This document shows, piece after piece, positions 52,817-63,819 of a stretch of DNA of 64,000 nt. Position numbers and translations under genes: made by a program. The stretch's first letter is position 1, and each line of letters starts with the position of its first letter. Origin of the DNA: Isochrysis galbana (Eukaryota > Haptophyta > Isochrysidales > Isochrysidaceae); the NCBI GenBank assembly GCA_018136815.1, contig CM030932.1, positions 3,657,790 through 3,721,789 of the forward strand. The letters are read 5' to 3'. The notes under the pieces were generated by a model. That model saw nothing but the letters and a program-made list of their open reading frames with translations. It searched no databases and was not told the origin of the DNA.

Positions 52817-53138
52817 CGCACCTGTCCCGCCAGCGGCCAACAAACTTTTGTCGACCAGCGAGCAGCGTCGAGCGCCATGGCGTCCTGGTGCTCCAGCTCC
52901 TCGTCAGTCGCGAGCCAGAGCGAATCCTGCGGGGCGAGGGTCGGGACCGTCAAGGAGCATCCTTGTCGCATTCGCGATGTCTCAGAGGCAAAAAGAAATA
53001 ACAGTAAAAGAAAAAAACAGTAAACAGTAAAAAGAACAGAGGAAGAAAGAAGAAGAAGAGTGAAAAAGAAGAGAAAAAAAAACCCAGAGTATATAGGGCG
53101 GTTCTCAGCCCTTCCCATCGGCCCTATGGCTACGTAAA

Positions 53139-53215
53139 CTCTCGCGTGGCATAGTGGTTCAACCCACCGCCTCCACCAACCTTTTGCTCTGGGTCGCGAG
53201 TTCGAGTCCGGACGG
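53139..53215 (+). repeat. tRNA-like (SINE head) sequence
   Basis: An A box TGGCATAGTGG (53147-53157) and a B box AGTTCGAGTCC (53199-53209) are spaced like in tRNA genes. The T-stem does not pair and no CCA or acceptor stem is evident. Reiterated TACCGTTAAAATCCTGCC-like units follow (53267-53395). A tRNA-derived SINE is the most likely reading. Confidence 0.5.
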
Positions 53216-53266
53216 AGCGCTCTGCAGTTCGAGCCCCGCTCCTTCTCCTCTCCGCTCTTCTTCTAC

Positions 53267-53655
53267 AGTTAAATTCCACGCTCTTCTTCCTACCGTTAAA
53301 AATCCTGCCTTCCTACTGTTAAAATATCCTGCCTTCCTACCGTTAAAATTCTGCACTCCGTCTACCGTTAAAAATCCTGCCTCCGTCGCCTTGCCAAGAC
53401 ATTTCCTCTGCCTTCCTGCCGACTTCCTTGCCAGTTCCTTCCGCCCCGGTTTCCCGCTTGTCTGCAAATCGGTTTCACCGCATTACGACCAAGCTTAGTG
53501 GGGAAACTCCTCGTCCAATTCCGTTACCCGAAAATCTCGTTGATCTCGTCGGGCCCCAGGGCCATCTCGTTCATCTCGTCGGGCCATCAAGGCCATCTCG
53601 TTCATCTCGTCGTCGGGCCATCAGGCCATCTCGTTACATCTCGTTCATCTCGTTA
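53267..53655. repeat. Two short tandem-repeat blocks
   Basis: TTCCTACCGTTAAAA-type units (53267-53395) and CATCTCGTTCATCTCGTCGG-type units (53536-53655). Confidence 0.8.
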
Positions 53656-54470
53656 CAATCCAAGCTGCGGCTTTGATTTCCACAATCCTCTGACGGCCGA
53701 ATCGCCCGTGTGCGAGCCGTGTGTGGTGCGCATGTGCATGCGCGGACGTCATCGCTGGGGCACCAGGGTTTGAAATTTGCTTTATAGGCAATATGGGGCG
53801 TCGGACCCCTAATTTTATATATGTCTAGGCACCTTTTAAGTGAAAGAAACACATCTCTCAGTGGGAGCGACGTCTAGTTCGGCTCGTGTGAGCCGCCAGA
53901 GCGTGTGTAAGGGGGGGGGATCCGACGGGACTTCGCACCGTCTTTTCGGACGAGGATTCTGAAAAGGCGGGGAGACCCTCCGAGCCGCTTTCGCCGGGGC
54001 TTTCCGCTCACGGTCAAAAATGTCGACCCCCCCCCATATTAGTACTTAAAAAGCCGTGTTTGACCGCCCTACCACCTCTACACCGGATGGCTGATGGCAG
54101 GGGGAGAAGGGCCAGAGGAGTGGGGGTGTAGAAAGTATGCTGCACGCGTAAGTAGAAGTAGTGGTTCCATGCGCCGCGAGTGCGGTAAGGGTAAGAATAT
54201 GATGAAGTTTTATTCATAGCTTGCCCTCCTGCCACCCGGAGGCTAGTACCTTTTGTCTAAAGCTCGCACCGCCGTCCATCATGCAGGAAGATCTTCCCGA
54301 CCCCTGCCCGTCCCGATCAGACGCGCAAAATGCCCGCTGGACAGCAGGCCGCTGGACCATGCGGGGTGGTTGGCCGTGGGGGCTGGTCCACCACGCCCTC
54401 ACGCGCAGCCAAACGCGATGGCGAGCGGCGGGCGGCGTCGAGATCACCACGTGAGGCTTGCGCACGGCAC

Positions 54471-57347
54471 TCATGCAGTGACACCGTACTTGCCGTGCGA
54501 CACGGTGAAGTCGGAGCCACGCATGAAGAAGTCGGGCGACTGGCCAACATAGATGTCACTGTAAAGCTCCTCGGGTTTGGGGAACGGCGCGTTCTATGGC
54601 GGGCGGGCGGACGCGCGTGGTGAGTGAAGCGGACGCGTGGCGGCCATTCGCACGCTGCGCGGTTCACCTTGGCATACTCGACAGCCTCGGAGACCTCCGC
54701 CTTGACCGCCTTCTCAATCTCCTTGATCTCGGCCTCGCTCACGAGGCCTGTCTCAAAGCAGTAGCGCTTAGTGCGCTCGACCGGGTCGCGCGTCGCGCGG
54801 ACGCCGGCAACCTGCGGCGCGGCGGACGGGCACGTTGGGTAGCGCGACGCGGCGCCGTGATGTGGGCGAGCGTGCGGCGGAGGCGCCCACCTCGTCGCGG
54901 TTGCGGTAGGTAATGCCCGGGTCGGACATCGAGTGGCCATGGTAGCGGTAAGTGTCCATCTCGACGACAATGGGGCCGTGATTGATGGCATAGTCCTTGA
55001 CGAACCTGGGGGAGGGCGGGAGGCGCGAGTGGGCGCAAGGCTGTGCGTAACGCAGCGCGACGAGCGGCGCAGCATACTTGGTGGCCTCCCTGACGGAGAG
55101 GACATTCATGCCATCTACCTTGATGCCCGGCACGTAATGGCCCCGCGTGTAATAGTCGTCGTTGGCCGAGCTGCGCTTCTTGGAGGTGCCCATGCCGTAC
55201 TGCGGGAGAGGGAGGGGTACAGGGCGGGGCGCGTAGGGGGGGAGGAGTGCGTTGAGTGTTGTGCGGGCTTGGCATGGCGCGGCACGCCACGCACCTGGTT
55301 GTTCTCGCACACGTAGACGAGCGGCAGCTTCCACAAGGCGGCCATGTTGAGGGCTTCGAAGAGCTGCCCCTGATTGGCCGCGCCGTCGCCGTACAGCGCA
55401 AAGGCGCAGCTGCCGTCGCCACGGTACTTGGCGGCGAACGCGAGGCCGGCGCCGATGGCGGTCTGCGCGCCGACGATGCCATTGCCGCCATAGAAATTGG
55501 CATCGGCCTTGTACATGTGCATCGAGCCACCTTTGCCTTTAGCGCAGCCGCCCTCCTTGCCGAGCAGCTCCGTCAGCACGCCTTTGACCGTGTCGCCACG
55601 TGCAAGCTAAAACGCGAGCAAGAAGGGTCCGGGGAGCGGGGTTGTCAGAGTCGCAACTGAGGGGCACAGGCGCCGCCACCCACCATGCTGGGCCACGGGC
55701 GCCCACGGCACCTGCTGGCAGTGGTCGCGGTAAGAGGTGACGAGGGCGTCGCTCAAGTTGCATGCCGCTTCCATCCCCACGCAAATGGCCTCCTGCCCGT
55801 CGTACAGGTGGCAGAAGCCCTTGACATGCTTGCCCTTATAGAGCGTGTCGGCCGAGATCTCCATGCGACGCATGCGGTACATGAGCGAGTAGTAGCCAAG
55901 GAGCTCGTCACGGGTGACCTGCGAGCCGGCAGGGCTGCCGTGAGCGCCGGCGCCGGAGACGCCCCCCTTCCGCTTGAGCTCCCGTCCTTAAGCCCCATCA
56001 ATTCGTAGCCACTCGTCTGGCGATCTCTCGCTCCAACATGATGTGTAAGCGCGAGAGCCCATCCCCCCACTACTCCCTGCTCCAGCCTGCTGTGCACCCC
56101 TCGGCCGCCGCTCCATTGGTCTTCATCGCCAACGCCCCTCGCTCTCCTCACCCACTCACGCTGTTGGATACGATCAGATGCGGATTGAGGGGATACAACA
56201 GCAGTCCCTTAAACGTCTTACTAGTACCCACCCAGGGGGAAAGCAGAGAAGGAGAATCTGCTGTCCTCCCTACCCACCGTTGGGTGTGTCCTTTCCTTCA
56301 TGCAGAGATGGTGGTGGAGGGCGCGCGAGGGAGAAAGACTGGAAGAGGAACTAGAGGGCTCATGCGAAGGAGAGGGGGGAGGGGGGGGAGTGCAGCGGGG
56401 TGGGGGGGGGAGCCCGGTCCCCCTCCCGCCCCCTCCATCGCTTCTCTTCTCTTGCTTCTCAAGGACATAGGCCTTTCACACCTACCGACCCACCAATGCC
56501 CACCAATGGAACCACAGAGAGCGACAAAGAAAGAGCAAGGAGGCGCAAAGAAGAGCACGAGAGTCCCCCTCGCTCCCCTGATCCTCTCGTTCCAACACCA
56601 CTTCTTTCCCCCCCCCCTCCCTTCCGATGACAATGACCTCTTGCGCTCTAGCGGCAGCGAGGGGGGAGCGGACCCCACCCCCCCCGAGGCATCGGAGCTC
56701 CCAAGGCTGCGAAGGGTAGGCCGACCCATTCACCCCCAGCTACAGAGAAGAAGAAGTGCCAGAGGGAGAGCCACTCGTGAAGAGAAGGAGAGAATCCAGC
56801 CGAACCCCTCTCCCAGTCTCGCTCCCTCCCTCCAGCAGGCGAGACCCGCCCAGCCGGAGAGCCAGCCACACGGAGCGCCCGAGCGAGCGAGCCAGGGAAT
56901 GGGGGAGAGAGCGGGGGGGGGGGGGGGGGGGAGGAACTGAGGGAGGGAGGGAGGGACGGAGGGAGGGAGAGGAGGAGGGAGGGACGGAGGGATGGAGGGA
57001 CGGAGGGACGGAGGGAGGAAGGGAGGAAAGGATGAAGGGAGGGAGAGCGAGGGAGGGAGAGGAAGGGAAGGAAGGAGGGAGGGAGGGAGGGAGAGAAGGA
57101 GGGAGAGAGAAAGGGAGAGAGGGGGAGAGGGGGAGAGGGGGGGGGGGAAGAGAGAGAGAGAGGGAGAGAGAGGAGTGAGAATTCCTCGCTTGTCTCCACT
57201 CACCAAGGTCTCTTCCGGGGGCGCGCTCTCGAGGTTGTAGGTGAGGAAGGGTTTGTCGAACGTCACCTTCACCCCCTCCGCCGCTCCGCTCAGCCCGCGT
57301 GCCGCGGCGGGCGCGCTGAGCAGCCGGCGGCGAGAGAGGGAGAGCAT
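54471..57347 (-). CDS. PDHA: Pyruvate dehydrogenase E1 component, alpha subunit (mitochondrial)
   Basis: Seven exons on the minus strand: 57347-57204, 55918-55712, 55606-55295, 55199-55078, 55005-54891, 54811-54668 and 54593-54471. Five of six introns are phase 0; intron 4 (CAA|GTATGC) is phase 2. The product has 388 residues, the usual E1 alpha length. The N-terminus is an Arg/Ser/Ala-rich mitochondrial presequence ([20 protein letters not shown]). An upstream in-frame ATG at 57398 would add 17 residues. The thiamine diphosphate motif is GDG (190-192) to NN (219-220). [12 protein letters not shown]-type (here [12 protein letters not shown]) and the regulatory loop [12 protein letters not shown] with the phosphorylatable Ser are present. 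With E1 beta it decarboxylates pyruvate in the matrix. Intron 1 (1,285 bp) is largely purine-rich repeat. Confidence 0.96.
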
Positions 57348-59492
57348 CGCACGCGCTGAGGGGAAGCCAGAGCGGCGAGAGAGGGGCCTGATTTTCATGT
57401 AATATAGAGTCGAGAAGATGTATGAAATGGAGGGGAGGGGCAGAGGCTTGCGCGAGGGGAAGAGGAAGACGGCGAGAGGAGAGAGTGTGTGTGGAAGTGT
57501 GGAAAGTGGAGGGGGGGGGTAGAAGAGAGAAAACGATGGGCGAAGAGAGAGAGGAAAGAAGAGGGAGAGGGGGGGGGGGCAGCGGGGGGGGGGGGAGAGA
57601 GAGCGAGCGGCCGAGGCTTGGAGGACCTGTGTGAGAGAGAGTAAAGGAGGCAAAGAGAGAGATATGATGAGACGGAGAGGGGGGGGAGTGGGAAAGGTGC
57701 GGTGGAAATACCGGGAAGGTCCACAAGAAGATGCTGCTCCACGAGACGAGGGGCTATAAAATAAAACGAGTCGGGCTCAGTTGTTTAAGGTAGCGCGGCC
57801 ACCGGGGCGGGCGGGGGGCGGGGGGGGGGGGGGGGGGGGGGGGGGTTGCTCGGGAAAGGGGGGAGGGGGCGCGAAAAGAGAAACCCGTGGGGACCATGCC
57901 CCCCCAGACATCGCGGCCTGCAGAGCCACCATCGACGCCAGCCACGGGCCGCGCTTGGCATGTCTTGCAGGCGGCCTCTCATCTTGCAGCGGCCAGCAAC
58001 ATGAGCTTGCACGACGTACCTCCTGCCATGGCTGGCGACATGGCAGACATGGCGGCTGATACGGATGCACACGTCTGTGGCCCTGCTGCGGCAGAGAGAC
58101 AGCCGGCTGCCAGGCGGAAGTCTCGTGGCCTGGCCACGCCACACATCGTCGAGGAGCCTCGGCGGCGCTCTCGAGGCCAGGCGCCATCCCTTGATTTTGG
58201 CTCGCCCGGTGGAGAGGGGGCATTCCGAGTCCGTCGAGGAGCCTCACAGCCTCACATCAGACGAGGCAGGCGCAGCAACAACGCGAGGCGGAGGAGGAGG
58301 GGGGGGGGAGGGAGGAGGACGAAGAGGAGTTGGAGGCAGAGGAAGGGGCAAGAGGCGACTTCTGCCTTCCACCCGATGCTCTTTATAGGCCTGAATACAA
58401 CAAGGAGGGAGAACGGACGACGGCTGGAGGAAACGGAAACGAACCGCGCGCGGAGGAAAAGAACCTCGCGCGCGGGGGGGAAGAATATAACGAGAGAGAG
58501 AGAGAGAGTCTTGCAGAGCGCAGAGCGACTGCAGAGTGAGAAGTGCTCGAGGTCGTGTGTGTTGCCTGTTTATTACGTAAACGAGCCAACAATTATTGCT
58601 TATGGTGATAGCAAAAATAAAATTCGAATCGCATATTTTGGGACCAAAATCTGCAAACCTGGAACCTGGGCTTGAGACCATGGGGAAACCGAATCTGTGT
58701 GTCTTGTGCATCAGTAGCAACGCGGGGAACTGTTCAAATGTGAGTGTGGGCGGATCCCTTACACGAATATTCTCATGCCTACAGCATTCAGATGGGCAGG
58801 AATACAACAACAGCCGACGCCCTAGTGACTATCTCCCAGAGCTGGGGAGACAGCCGCAGGGGGGGGGTCTGAATTCGGTCTGTGGCCGGGTGACCTTTTT
58901 TTCTTTTTCACATTGTGACTTGCCCTTGGGGGGAGGCCTTCCATTAGCCATTAGCAGCAATGACAAATCTTCCATCCCCACACGCCGCCGTCGTGGACTA
59001 CGTGACAATTTGCAAGGAATGACACATGCTCCTATCCGCAGGCTTGACCGTAGGGGTGGAGTGAAATGTAAAACGCCTGTAATATGTTCATCTATCATCG
59101 GAGAAGAAGCACGTGTAGCGAATCTTTGCGAAGTTTTTCTTGAGCGCTTTTAGAGCAACACACGTCGAGTCCACCCCTCGAGCTCGTCACCAGCCCAAAA
59201 GCCAGCGTGAGAGGGTCGTAAAAGCACATGCCAAGCGACCTAGACCAAGGGGGTAGCACCAGCGGATAGCACCGGCAGCAGAGGCGTGTGGTTGTCGCGG
59301 GGCGACGGGGGGCACTATGCCGCAAAATGGTCGAGCTTGCCCGAAGCGCGTGCTGCCCACGGCACAATGGCTACACCACGGAGTCATCGGCCTGCGCCGC
59401 CCACTCGCGGCGGCGGCGGCGGCGGCGGCGGCTGCGCGCGATGACGACGATGACCCCCCCCCCCTTCCCCCGCAAGGCCCTGTCTGCCAACG
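57348..59492. other. Spacer, no gene supported
   Basis: A G-only run lies at about 57816-57845. Plus-strand ORFs at 57887-58675 and 58596-59153 and a minus ORF at 58829-59098 are open but have Arg/Gly-rich or mixed composition and no recognisable domain; none is annotated. The first part holds the upstream region of PDHA. Confidence 0.5.
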
Positions 59493-60932
59493 CTAATCCG
59501 CGTACGCCCTCGCAGCGGCGGAACGGGCGTTGGCCGCCCGTAGGTTGAGGAGATAGGGCGGCTTCTGTGTGCGCGAGAGATCGCGCGCGTACGTCTCATA
59601 GTGTTTGGTCCAGTGCGTCCAATGCTGGGGCGCCTCGCCGCCCGCGGTCCCGTCATACAGCTTCATCAGCCCGAAGACAACGCGCGTTGCGCCGCTCTGC
59701 TCCCGCGGGTTGCCCAGCGCCCACTGCACGTACCGGATGCCCTCGATCGTAGTGTCCATCGGCAGGTGCGTGTGGCCAAAAACGTGGACATCGGGCATCA
59801 GCCGGCGCACCTGCTCCTTCAGGTGGACTGAGCCGGAGACCTTGTGCAGGTCGGCGAAGACGAGCATCCGCTTCTCGGGCAGCAGCTCTTGGCGGGGTAG
59901 GAAGTGGGAGAAGGAGATGACAAATGGCCGGCGGCCGCCGGCTCTCTCGGCGGTGGCCTCGCCCTCCGACTGGTCGTTCGCGGCCGCGCGAGGCAGGTCC
60001 GTACCGTGCGTCGGCTTGGCGGCCGGTGGCGCTGGCTGGCTCGCGCCGGCCTCGGCGGGCGCGAGCGGCGTGAAGAAGGTGGCGGGATCGACCGAGCTCC
60101 AAAGCTCGTCCGACGTCGGCGTGGCGCCGAACCGGCCGTAAGTCTGCCGCTTGGTCAGCGGGGGCGGCGGCGCGCGGCCCCCGGGCGCGGGTGGCAGCGC
60201 CGCGGCGAGCGCGCCGACGAGCGGCTCGTTCAGGCGTGCAAAGTGGCGCGCGCGCTCCTCATCGGTGCTCAGTGCGTCGGGCCAGCGGCAGCGGTGGTAG
60301 TCGGTCCAGAAGCGGAGCGCGCGCTCGCTGTCGTCGGGTAGGTCGGGCTCACCGTCCCACGAGGCGTGGTACCACGAGTAGAGCGGCACGAAGAGCACGT
60401 CGTCCTCGCCGACGACGCGGAGCGGGCCGGTGCGGACCGAGAGCTCGTCGCAGAGCTCGCGCACCGCCGCGAGCCGGTCGAGCGAGGTGGCGCCCTCCGG
60501 CTGATGCCGCCCAACCCAGAGCTCGTGGTTGCCGGGTGTGAAGAGTACCTCGTCGAACCTCTGTTTCAGCAGTTCGAGCACCTGCCGGAGCGTGTCGAGA
60601 GAGTCCGAGACGTCACCGCAGCAGACACACACGTCGAGGGCGTCATCGTGCGTGGCAGGAAGCTTGTGGCGGATCCACTGCATGTTGACCTCGTGGTCGC
60701 AGTGGATGTCTGAGATGAGAAAGACGCGTAGGCGGAGCGGAGGCGAGAGGCGGAGGAGAGGGAGGTGGAGGTGGGGGCAGACGGCGGGTTCTCTCTGTCC
60801 GCCGGACTCAAAGAAAAGGGAGAGGTCCCTCGTTGACCAGAGCGAGGAGTGGGGAGGGGGGGAGAGGTCCTCGGCAAAGTGCTCTGCTTGGAGGGAGTGG
60901 ACGAGGGAGGCGTGGGAGGAGGGGGAGCGCAT
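59493..60932 (-). CDS. Calcineurin-like metallophosphoesterase
   Basis: 479 residues from ATG 60932. An earlier in-frame ATG at 61142 would add 70 Ser/Leu/Arg-rich residues encoded by CT repeat. All five metallophosphoesterase motifs are visible in order: D-x-H (D75/H77, ISDIHCD), GD (106-107, CGDVSD), GNHE (134-137), a His (SFSHFLP) and GHTH near 385 (VFGHTHLPMD). They bind a dinuclear metal centre. Between GNHE and the last His are SWYHASWDGEPDLPDD and a Pro/Ala-rich insert of about 60 residues. The family is close to the YkgA/ShlB-like single-domain phosphoesterases of protists and bacteria; the substrate is unknown. The gene has no intron. Confidence 0.85.
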   Translation of the reverse strand: MRSPSSHASLVHSLQAEHFAEDLSPPPHSSLWSTRDLSLFFESGGQREPAVCPHLHLPLLRLSPPLRLRVFLISDIHCDHEVNMQWIRHKLPATHDDALDVCVCCGDVSDSLDTLRQVLELLKQRFDEVLFTPGNHELWVGRHQPEGATSLDRLAAVRELCDELSVRTGPLRVVGEDDVLFVPLYSWYHASWDGEPDLPDDSERALRFWTDYHRCRWPDALSTDEERARHFARLNEPLVGALAAALPPAPGGRAPPPPLTKRQTYGRFGATPTSDELWSSVDPATFFTPLAPAEAGASQPAPPAAKPTHGTDLPRAAANDQSEGEATAERAGGRRPFVISFSHFLPRQELLPEKRMLVFADLHKVSGSVHLKEQVRRLMPDVHVFGHTHLPMDTTIEGIRYVQWALGNPREQSGATRVVFGLMKLYDGTAGGEAPQHWTHWTKHYETYARDLSRTQKPPYLLNLRAANARSAAARAYAD

Positions 60933-62450
60933 GGGGGGAAGTAGAGGGAGAGGGAGGCGAGAGAGAGAGACGAGAGAGCGAGCGACGAGAGAGAGAGAGA
61001 GTCGAGACAGAGAGAAAGAGAGAGGGCTCGCTCGATTCTCCACTTCCGAGCCACCGCACTCTCCAAGCTTCGCTCCTCTAACTTCTACGGCGTCCCTTCG
61101 TCCAACTTCTTGCCCCTGTTCCGCTGTTCTTAACGCTAGCATGTGCCTGAAAATTAAAAATGGATTTTTTGGGTGCTGGCGTTAGGGCCAGGGATTCATA
61201 TAGGAGCCACATTTTTGAGTGGGCGGACTGGAAATAGGAAACAGGCAGGATAGAAACCCCCGATAACTTTAGCATTTTTGAGAGAAGGTCACACTGTCAC
61301 CCTAGATGGGAAATACGGTGCCGGGGCCTGCAAATACAGCCAAATACATATGTATTTGGCCGGCGGCCAAATACATTTCAAATACATTCGAGGCCTACAA
61401 CCCAGGACACGCTTCAAATACAGCCAAATACATATGTATTTGGCCTCTGGCCAAATACGGTAAATACGTATTTCCCATCTAGGACTGTCACACTACATTT
61501 GTGGAGGTGCGAGGGCGCGAGGGCGAGGTGCAAAAAACTATAAACTATAAACTATAAACTATAACTGCTATAGCTGTAGCTGTAGCTATAGCAAAAACTA
61601 ACGCAAATAATCCCAAATCCAAATCGCGCTAAAACAGCCAAAAACTCCCAAAACTTTTCCAAAACCAAAACCGCAACAGCTACTCTGTACGTACAGTCTG
61701 TAGTCTGTACGGCACCGGTGACAAGTGACAAGCAAAAAAGCACCGGACACCGGCTGACTACTACTACTACTACGTTATGTCTCGGCATACGGCAAACTAC
61801 CCGCCTCTGCCTCTGCCATCTTCATCTGCCATCTGCCATCAGCCATCGGCCACTAGCTAGTGGCTAGTGGCTAGTGGCCTGCAGATGAAGCTAAAGCTAA
61901 GAGGTAAGAGGAGATCAAATGAAGAAACTGAGCGGAAGCGCCGATTTCGGCGCTTCGGCAGTAAGGGGCAGTAAGGACTTGAGACTTGAGGCTTGAGGCA
62001 TTTCACACCGCTTCCACGTCCAGGCTCTTCTTCTAAGGTACTCGCTACATAGGCTAGCCTCCGAATGGTTGAATTCACATTCACAGCTCACACAGCTCAC
62101 AGCTTGCGCGCGGAGATAGATCCGATCCACACTGCGCCCCCACTTGAATGCCCCCCCCCCCCCCCCCCCCCCCCCCCGCCCCTCGGTCTCTCTCTTCTCT
62201 CACTCCCTCTCTCTCTCTCCCTCTCTCTTCTCTCTCTCTCTCCCTCTCTCTTCTCTCTCTCTCCCTCTCTCTCCCTCTCCCTCTCTCTTCTCTCTCTCTC
62301 CCCTCCCGCGGGGACGTCCCGGCGCGCGCGCGATCCAACTCTTTCACGTATTCCACGGAGCGCTTTATCGATTCTTACGGGCGTTTCTCTCTCTCAACTC
62401 GGGGGCAACCTCCCGACCGAGGCGCAGTCTCTCTTCCGTCTCACTCCACG
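60933..62450. other. Divergent intergenic region
   Basis: This contains the 183-bp TIR element (61301-61483), an AAACTAT tandem repeat at 61533-61567 continuing into GCTATAGCTGTAGCTGTAGC, a CTAGTGG tandem near 61852-61878, a C-run (62149-62177) and a CT-rich leader just before the ATG at 62451. Confidence 0.6.
61301..61483. mobile_element. 183-bp hAT-like MITE
   Basis: A perfect 17-bp TIR (CCTAGATGGGAAATACG) and a perfect 8-bp TSD ACTGTCAC (61293-61300 and 61484-61491). The interior contains two copies of the 20-bp palindrome CCAAATACATATGTATTTGG and other CAAATACA units, so it is highly foldable. It has no coding capacity. The terminal decamer CCTAGATGGG equals that of the 1.56-kb element at 12864-14424. 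Confidence 0.93.
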
Positions 62451-63819
62451 ATGGCGTCCTCCTCCTCCCCCCCCGAGCCCGACCCTTCCACCTTCCTGCC
62501 GACCGTGGGCGGGTTCCCAAAGTCGGTCCATCTACGCGGCCGTGTCCCTCGCGCCTTTCGAGGCGCCCACATACATCGCCTCCTCTTCCTAGCCCCCTCG
62601 GGAAGGAAATATTACATTGGAGACCCGGCGGTCCGACTCGCAGCTCCGGGAGATCTGCTTCCCTTCGACGTCGTCGACGAGGACGTGCCGATGGACACAA
62701 CAGTGCCGACGAGCTGGCAGATTGGAGACAAGGTCACCACACGACTCAAGTCGGGAAGGATCTTGGAGATCCTCGCGCCAGAGGAGACGAGGCCAGGAGT
62801 CGAGTTGGAGTTCACGCTGCCGCTCTCCGAGCTCGTCGCAGAGTTTGACGGTGCGGAGCTCAACGTTGAGGAAATTCCGCCGGCGGCGCCGGTGCCGCCG
62901 CCCATGCCGCCGCCCATGCCGCCGCCGCCGCCCACGATTGTGATGCCGCCATACCCGCAGCTCGATTCGGACGCGATGGCGCGCGCCGTCGCCAGCGCGA
63001 TGGGCGCCGCCGCGCAGCTCGCGGCGGGGAGCAACGAGGCGGTACTGCGCGCGATCCGCGAGCTGGCGCAGAACGNNNNNNNNNNNNNNNNNNNNNNNNN
63101 NNNNNNNNNNNNNNNNNNNNNNNNNNNNNNNNNNNNNNNNNNNNNNNNNNNNNNNNNNNNNNNNNNNNNNNNNNNTCGCCGATGCGCGCGCCGAGGCGCG
63201 GCAGGTCGCCGCCCACGCCAGGGAGGCGGCGGAGAGAGCGGCCGAAGAGGCGCGGAAGGTGGCTGCCGAGGCGGCTGCTGAGGCGCAGCGCATCGCGGCC
63301 GAGGCGGCCGAGGCGGCGCAGCGAAACCACGAGCAGGCGATGCAGAACCACGTGGCAGCGATGCTCTCGCAGGAGCAGATGGAGACCCGTGTCGTCGCGC
63401 AGCAGAGGGAGGTGGCCGAGGCGCAGGCTACTCACGTGCTCGCCGAGACGCAGCGGATGCTCGATGAGCTGCTCGCCAAGATGCCCAAGCCGACCCCGCC
63501 GCCCCCGCCGCCCCCGCCGCCGTCTCTGCCTCCAAAGCCCTGCGTCACCGACCGCGGCGTCCAGTGCGGCGGCTGGGATCGAGGGCTGCAGGCTGGCGGC
63601 GTCGACGAGACGACGCAGTACGACCCGCTCCTCGAGGATGTTGCCTGCCAAACTGAGGCACCGCCGCCTGCCAAGCCGCTCGTCGTGCCGCTCGCGACGT
63701 CGATCGGCATGACCGCCTTTAGCGCCGAGGTGCCGCGCAAGCCCGCTGATATCTACTGGTACCATCAGGTGCACCCCGCTCCGCCAGGCACTAAGCAGGG
63801 CCGCTACGTGCGGCAATGA
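62451..63819 (+). CDS. Ala-rich coiled-coil protein with LC8-binding-like motifs (interrupted by gap)
   Basis: The ATG at 62451 starts 208 codons up to an N gap (63076-63175). The frame after the gap differs from the one before it, so the true missing length is not 100 bp or an intron lies there. The N-terminal 150 residues form a possible beta-rich domain (HRLLFLAPSGRKYYIGD, WQIGDKVTTRLKSGRILEIL), followed by a Pro/Met repeat (PPPMPPPMPPPPP). After the gap come an Ala/Glu coiled coil (63178-63475), a second poly-Pro stretch, and three short motifs DRGVQCGG, DETTQYDP and DVACQTEA that resemble dynein light chain LC8 anchors (GIQVD and TQT classes). The end is DIYWYHQVHPAPPGT. The family is unknown. 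Confidence 0.65.
63076..63175. other. Assembly gap (100 N)
   Basis: A run of exactly 100 N inside the Ala-rich coiled-coil gene, probably a collapsed GC-rich repeat. Confidence 0.99.

Larger units (their letters stand above)
40851..54071. mobile_element. Putative 13.2-kb hAT-like element hosting a nested Gypsy
   Basis: The left end (40851) begins TAGGGCGGTCAAACACGCC and the right end (54071, read inward on the minus strand) begins TAGGGCGGTCAAACACGGC. The first 17 bp are identical and similarity continues through CTTTT(T)AA. The flanks carry CCACCTC(T) on both sides (40844-40850 and 54072-54079), a 7-8-bp TSD as expected for hAT. Without the Gypsy insertion (42395-52816 plus one TSD copy) the element would be about 2.8 kb. 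No transposase was recognised in either arm, so it seems non-autonomous. The right arm also holds a tRNA-like SINE head. Confidence 0.7.

Noticed and set aside
57887-59153. Plus-strand ORFs of 262 and 185 codons
   Set aside because: They have Arg/Gly-rich or mixed composition, no domain, and a competing minus ORF. Not enough support for a gene.
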